Source: Voacanga thouarsii (Eukaryota > Streptophyta > Magnoliopsida > Gentianales > Apocynaceae). From it: DNA of 64,000 nucleotides. The DNA lies in the NCBI GenBank assembly GCA_026120185.1, contig JANUWF010001176.1, positions 5,279,501 to 5,343,500 on the forward strand, read 5' to 3'. The notes below the pieces were generated by a model, which saw nothing but the letters and a program-made list of their open reading frames with translations, was not told where the DNA came from and did not search any database. A program made the position numbers and the translations under genes. Shown here piece after piece: positions 59,065 to 64,000 of this stretch. How positions within the stretch are numbered: position 1 is the first letter of the stretch; every line of letters starts with the position of its first letter.

Positions 59065-59453
59065 ATGGCTTCTTGTAGTCAAAACCAAAATTTTGATCTC
59101 AATTTTCCAACTATAAGAGCGAGAGAGAATTTTCAGTGAATCCAAATACTATTCCATTTGACAATCCAAAGGGGGGAGAAAATGTACTCCCTGATGAAAG
59201 ACACTCAAACAATCATGGTGGACAGTCTAGTTTGGTGATTGAGGAATCAATTCCCATGATTATCATATCGTCTTCAACACACACATTATTACTTGATTTA
59301 AATGTTCATTTGAATCAAGAGTTTGAATATCCTATACTAGAATTAGATGTTGCTACCTTGCATGAACAAGATGAAGGACTTTCGACTTTGCAGCCAAGTA
59401 CTCTATCTCTATTTAGTGTATTTCTTTATGACCTTTTTGCCATTTTTGATTAG
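59065..59453 (+). pseudogene. Probable exon 1 of the mariner-like transposase, MLE2
   Basis: Starts MASCSQNQNFDLNFPTIRAR at 59065, then a stop/frame shift near 59137. It continues as 59136-59453 with LLLDLNVHLNQEFEYPILEL. The FDLN and LDLN words are typical of the acidic region that, as I recall, precedes the DNA-binding part of many plant mariner transposases, which is the basis for this call. The following intron runs to the acceptor at about 60340; the donor could not be fixed. No copy remains in MLE1. Confidence 0.5.
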
Positions 59454-59589
59454 AGGGGAAAAGGACTAGAGAAAGATTGGTGGTTGAGGTGGCGCAAGAA
59501 ACTCATATGATTTTAGAAATGATTTGTATTTGTGAAACCATTGATTTACAATATGCTATAGCATGTGGGCCTCTGGGGATTTACCTCTT

Positions 59590-59745
59590 CTGAGTTTCTT
59601 TATTCCAGTTGCATAAATCTCACATTGTTCTCTATTCCAGTCTGCATAAATTTTGCATTATTCTCAGGTTACCGACGTTTCTCTATTCTAGTTGCATAAA
59701 TCTACATGAGTTTCTCTATTCCAGTAGTTTTATGCAGGTGTTCAC
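59590..59745. repeat. Degenerate tandem repeat in MLE2 intron
   Basis: Four to five imperfect copies of a unit of roughly 30-50 bp built on TTTCTCTATTCCAGTTGCAT plus AAATCT. Several copies create CCAG acceptor-like sites. Confidence 0.6.
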
Positions 59746-60056
59746 GTACCTTGGGAGTTTTGAGAAATGAAATTTAAGCCAATGGATTTAGCTAAATGGG
59801 CAAAACACGTAGGATTATCGGATATGGAGCTTCACTTACTATCTGTTCTTATTTTGTTTCTTGCGGCTTTCTGTTGTTGTTTCTTGAATCATAGGCATAG
59901 TATGCCACGGCATTACTTTGGAGTTGTGTCTTATTCCGATTCAATATCATGGCCGACTATGAATCAACTACGGCCACTATGGCTTGAATCACAGCCGGCC
60001 GCGAATGGCAATTGCAGGTTCTTGAACTTTTCCTATTACTGATACATTTTCTTTTT

Positions 60057-60187
60057 TGAATATCCTATACTAGATCTCTTCTATCAAGAGTTTGCTCTAT
60101 TCTTTGCTCTGTTCACACCTTCTTCCTCTTAATACTAGATATGGGCCTGGCTTAAATAGATAGAAGAGATCTAGTATAGGATATTCA
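60057..60187. repeat. Perfect 29-bp inverted repeat (foldback) in MLE2 intron
   Basis: The left arm (60057-60085) and right arm (60159-60187) are exact reverse complements, starting TGAATATCCTATACTAGATC, with a 73-bp loop. The unit is flanked by direct repeats CTATTACTGATACATTT (60033 and 60210). It looks like a small foldback insertion. MLE1 has an imperfect copy. Confidence 0.9.
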
Positions 60188-60340
60188 AAATCGACTGGTA
60201 GTTACTCCTCTATTACTGATACATTTCCTTTTTTTGTGTTCTTTACTTGTAACTTGGTAGCTCTAGGTAGTGATTTGTTTGTGTTTAGAATGCTTGTGTT
60301 CATACTAAATCATATTTTGACATTTTTCTTTACTTGCAGA

Positions 60341-61670
60341 AAATTTTGAAATCTCTCAAAAGGAAGAAGGTGTGGACAAAGCAAAGAAAAACTTGTCTAA
60401 TGAACAAAGATGGGCAATTTATAATGCTTTATTGGAGCGGTGTGTCAATGAAAAATTAAAACGACATATGACCAAAGATGTTTTTACTTTATTTTCTATA
60501 CCTATATGTACTGTCCAACGGATTTGGCAACGAGCAAAAACAACTCCTACTCGCAGAGCCATTGATGTGTCCCATAAAGAAACAAGAAATTATGGTCGTA
60601 AGAGAGTTCATATTGAGTTGAATTAAGTCGTTAATATTCCATTACATCAATGAACAACTTTAAGGTCATTTTCTGAAGCTTTGGGTGTTCGTTATTCGAC
60701 ACTATTTAGACTATTGAAGCAAGGCCTCCTTTATCGCCACTCAAATGCCATCAAACCATATCTTAAGGAAGAAAATAAAAGAGCTCGGTTGGAATTTTGC
60801 AAATCTATGCTAGACCAAAATAGCTTATCTCAAGAGCCGAAATTTATTGGTATGTATAATGTTGTGCATATCGACTTAAAATGGTTCTATATGACCAAAA
60901 AATCTAAAAGTTATTACATGCTCCCAGTTGAAGAAGAACCTTTGCACGAATGCAAAAGTAAGAATTACATTGGAAAAGTGATGTTTTTTATTGCCATAGC
61001 TTGACCAAGATTTGACGACGAGGGAAATGAAATGTCTTTTGGTAAAATAGGAGTCTTCCCTTTTATCATTAAGTAATCAGCCCAAAGACGAAGTAAAAAT
61101 AGAGATTTTGGGACATTAGAGATAAGGCCAATTAGCTCGGTCAAGAGAGAAACTATTAGAGCATATCTTATTGAAAATGTTATACCAACAATTCAAGCTA
61201 AGTAGCCGAGAGAGGATTCAAGAAACACCATTTTTGTTCAACAAGATAATGCCAGAACACATGTTGATCCGAGCGATGAAGAATTTCAAAAGGCTACTAC
61301 ACAAAATAGTTTTTATATTTGATTAATATGTCAACCACCAAACTCACCGGATTTTGATATTTTAGATCATGGATTCTTTAGTGCCATTCAAGCAATGCAA
61401 TATAAGGAGTGTCCAAAAAGTGTGGAAGAACTTATTCCTGCTGTTGAGAAGTCTTTTGATATATACCCCAGTAGAAAGGTGAACCATGTTTTCTTGTCTT
61501 TGTAATTGTGCATGCGGGATGCAATGAAAGTCGGAGGATCCAACAACTATCAGATCCCACATTTGAGTAAAGCTGCACTGGAAAGGGATGGCCATCTTCC
61601 TACACAAATTACTTGTGATTCTACTCTAATTTCAAAATGTTATAAGTATGTTAGCAACTTAGAAAAAGGT
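60341..61670 (+). pseudogene. Mariner-like transposase (DD39D), exon 2, broken (MLE2)
   Basis: Counterpart of the MLE1 transposase. Catalytic Asp codons are at 60873 (VVHIDLKWFYM), 61245 (VQQDNARTHV) and 61365 (ILDHGFF), with 39 residues between the last two. Stops at 60624, 60651, 61002 and 61503 coincide in position with the four MLE1 stops. Extra stops (for example 61203 and 61319) are private to this copy. By eye about 17 differences separate the copies over the first 285 bp of this exon. Confidence 0.9.
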
Positions 61671-62037
61671 TAGCTCAAGTTGGATATTGGCTTAATAAAA
61701 TTGTCCTTTTTTTTTGTTTACAATAATGTTGATCCGAGCATATCATAATCCAAGAGAGAAATTGTTAACTTCAATAGCAGATTATCTAGCAACAAAACTA
61801 AAAATGTGTTCACATCAGTTATCTAGCAGCAAGAGACTTATATGTCTTCAGAGAAAAGGTTTTCTATTAAACAAAATGAAGCACTATTCAACAAAAATGA
61901 AGCAAGAGTCATACTCCTCTGATCAAGAAAAAGAACCAAAATGAAGTACTTCAATCCTGTAACTCAAAAACACTATTCAACATTGCAGTAGAATTATCCA
62001 ACTATCCTCAAAATATGTTCTCCTCTGATCAAGCAAT

Positions 62038-62286
62038 CTAAAAGAACTTTAGCAAAATAATTTTTAACATCTCCACCATCTCCTCCTGAATCTCTTTACT
62101 AGGAGAAAGCTCTCCCTCATCAATGTGAAAATTATTCAAATCGAATCCATGATATACACCATTTGGTGGAAGATTTAAATTGGAGTCACGAGAAGCATTC
62201 TTTAATTCTGTGTTTTCTTGGTTCACTTCTATATCAACATATGGCTTACTATATAGAGTAGGATTTAGGAGATTGTTGTTATTCAT
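62038..62286 (-). CDS. Antisense 82-residue ORF in MLE2
   Basis: Same ORF as 25356-25604, uninterrupted, with about 10 replacements. The SNLNLPPNGVY and FDLNNFHI motifs are conserved. Function unknown; it may be an element accessory gene, an inverted exon 1 remnant or a chance frame. Confidence 0.35.
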   Translation of the reverse strand: MNNNNLLNPTLYSKPYVDIEVNQENTELKNASRDSNLNLPPNGVYHGFDLNNFHIDEGELSPSKEIQEEMVEMLKIILLKFF

Positions 62287-62374
62287 GATGGATTTTGTAG
62301 TGTAAACGATGGTCTTTCATCCATAATTAAAGGAGTGAAAAATACTCTTATTAATGGAGATCACAATTCCAAGC

Positions 62375-63561
62375 ACATTCATCGACATTGAACTGAATCA
62401 ACTAATAGTACATCATCGGCCAAATATATTAGTAAATGTTCCATTATATCAAAAAAATTTGGGATGAATGTCTTCTCAAGAAGACATATTGTAACTGCGA
62501 AACAGTCTTGATGATACTCAAAATGCCTCTTTTTGTTAACTTTGAAATACAGCTGCCTAAAACATGATGTAATTTCAATCAGAAGTTGCACTACATTCTT
62601 GGGCAAAGTTGTGTGAGCAGCTAATGGAATTAATTGTTGGAGTAAAATATGAGAATCATGACTCTTCAAACTTCCTAAAGTCTTTCTCTTAATGTTTACC
62701 CGTCGAGAAATATTAGAACAATAGCCATTAGGAATTCTCAATTTCTTCAATACTGTAAAAAAAAACTTCAACTTCCGACCTGGTCATTATATAAGGAGCT
62801 GGTGACAAACTATATCCAGTTTTAGAGGGTTTTAAAATTGGATATAAATACTTTCTAATATTCGTCACCTGTAAGTCTTAACGAGTTTTGAAGTTATCCT
62901 TCGAAGAACTACTATCACCCAATATTCTATACAACAGATTGTCTGCAAAATTTTTCTCAATGTGTATCAGGTCAAGATTATGCCTCATAAAATTGCTCTC
63001 CTAGTAAGGCAACTCTCAAAAATACTCTTCTTCTTCCATTTAAATGGATTTATGCCAAACTTTAGTTTATAGTCAGGCTACATTCTGATTTTCATATCAT
63101 CTATGCATATTCTGTTAAACAACCCTTAAGTTATGTTAAAATTTCTGTCCCTATATATCTTTTTGGTGCTTGTCGTATTTTCATTCTACCATAAAAATAT
63201 TCTTTGTCCCTACTAGACTTATAGTAATTTTGGGCAATTTTCACTCCAATTTCATTGAAAACATCCTTTAGAAGCTCAAGTAGCATGTCAACGGACTTAT
63301 TCGACCACCCATTGAGGACTTTTAAGTGTAATAGTCTCACAATAAATGACAGAGAGGAAAACTTAGCACAACCTGGATACAACTCCACATTAGCCTGTTC
63401 TAACAATTTAAGAATCCCTCTCAAATCTTCATGCTTTTCACTTGCATTATCGAAGTCATTAATACTAGCAACATCTTGAACCATCTTAACCATATTATTC
63501 CCTTCTACATTTTCAATCGAAAGAATGTTGCAAGTTGTATTACAAGATGATATGTATGTTT
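62375..63561 (-). pseudogene. TNP2-like CACTA transposase fragment, second copy
   Basis: Aligns with 29900-31903. Core blocks LRIPNGYCSNISRRVN and LIPLAAHTTLPKNVVQLLIE are at 62771-62379. The N-terminal linker (63493-63131) has MVKMVQDVASINDFDNASEK. About 800 bp present in the first copy (about 30760-31560) is deleted here, fusing linker and core. The DUF4218-like and C-terminal parts are lost at the MLE2 junction. Confidence 0.85.
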
Positions 63562-64000
63562 TATTGGAATGTATGCCCTTTTACACTAGATTTCTGATGT
63601 TATTTTGACTTGTATTAATAAAAGTATTTCTCTTAGAATTTGTTTGTGAAATCTTCTTTATATTTGTGCATGATTTTATTGGAAAAGACCCATTGTGTTT
63701 AAGTGAATGGTTTATGTGAATGGATGTCTTTCATAGTAAGGTATGGACCATGGGATACTTAACACAAAAACTATTGTACTTAACCGAATGACGAAAATGG
63801 GAATCTCATTATAGCAAGGGTATTGTGTTATAAATTCTGAATAGGGAATGGCTTACCTTTAGCCAATGAGTAGTCTACTCATTTCATAGTATAAGCATAT
63901 CTCAAATACGTAGTACAGGGCCTGTAGTAGTGGTTTCTAAAAGTACTATGTAATAGAAACCCAAACTATTTCTGCTACAGCATGGACTTGTACTCTACAA
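63562..64000 (+). repeat. C2-type copia LTR, second copy (runs off the window)
   Basis: Begins TATTGGAATGTATGCCC, immediately after the same TGTTT target word as at 31899-31903. It aligns with the first 440 bp or so of the C2 LTRs. The first dinucleotide TG has become TA. Confidence 0.88.

Larger units (their letters stand above)
58738..62374 (+). mobile_element. MLE2: plant mariner-like element, 3'-truncated
   Basis: The 5' terminal repeat starts at 58738 (CCCTCTCTAATTTAAAATAA) after a TA. It is the inverse of the MLE1 3' end. The body aligns with MLE1 from 59894 on. The 3' end is lost at 62374, where TNP2 sequence joins. MLE1 and MLE2 together show both ends, suggesting an original element of roughly 4 kb. 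Confidence 0.85.

Noticed and set aside
59767..60042. 91-codon plus-strand ORF in MLE2
   Set aside because: It lies in the transposase intron and has no recognisable domain; the matching stretch in MLE1 is not open.

Overview
This is a plant nuclear window, AT-rich and almost entirely built of transposable elements. The only convincing host-gene sequence is the 5' end of a plant-type DNA topoisomerase VI subunit B gene (50770-51005), with intact splice sites and a plausible plant promoter. A eudicot is the best guess; nothing in the sequence lets me name the species. No rRNA, functional tRNA, CRISPR or bacterial features were seen. Element names (H0, E1, E2, S, T1, C1-C3, R, MLE, CACTA) are local labels. 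Layout, left part (1-23207). H0 is an old minus-strand Ty3/gypsy element: gag at 1-719 and 21251-22226, LTR 'R' at 22227-23207. Its gag is split by E1, a plus-strand Ty3/gypsy element (725-21250, target duplication AAATC). The pol of E1 is split in turn by E2, a minus-strand gypsy element with both LTRs (12413-20113, duplication AAGGA/GAGGA). The 5' LTR of E1 is broken by a minus-strand LTR of family S, itself broken by T1a, a 4550-bp non-coding TG...CA element with duplication CAAAA (1977-6526). A 5'-truncated minus-strand Ty1/copia element C1 (7190 to about 9900) replaces the missing gag and protease region of E1. Middle part (23207-47290). MLE1 is a 5'-truncated plant mariner-like element with a DD39D transposase. 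After a small MITE region comes a minus-strand CACTA (En/Spm) element with a CACTA terminus at 27995, subterminal repeats and a decayed TNP2-type transposase. That element is split by C2, a plus-strand copia element (31904-47052, 1896-bp LTRs, duplication TGTTT). C2 carries two nested insertions of its own: T1b (35094-39468, duplication ATCAC) and a solo S LTR (41160-42535, duplication AAAGA). The transposase N-terminal domain of CACTA resumes directly after C2. Right part (47290-64000). A gene-poor stretch leads to the TOP6B promoter and first two exons. The second intron is invaded by a 5'-truncated copia element C3 (51275-54402). From 54403 the window repeats itself: a second R LTR, then a second MLE, a second TNP2 fragment and a second copia LTR at the same insertion site as C2. 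This is best explained as a segmental duplication of more than 30 kb whose two copies later suffered different deletions. All transposon coding regions carry stops, frameshifts or lost catalytic residues, so the window looks like old heterochromatin-like sequence next to, or inside, one host gene.
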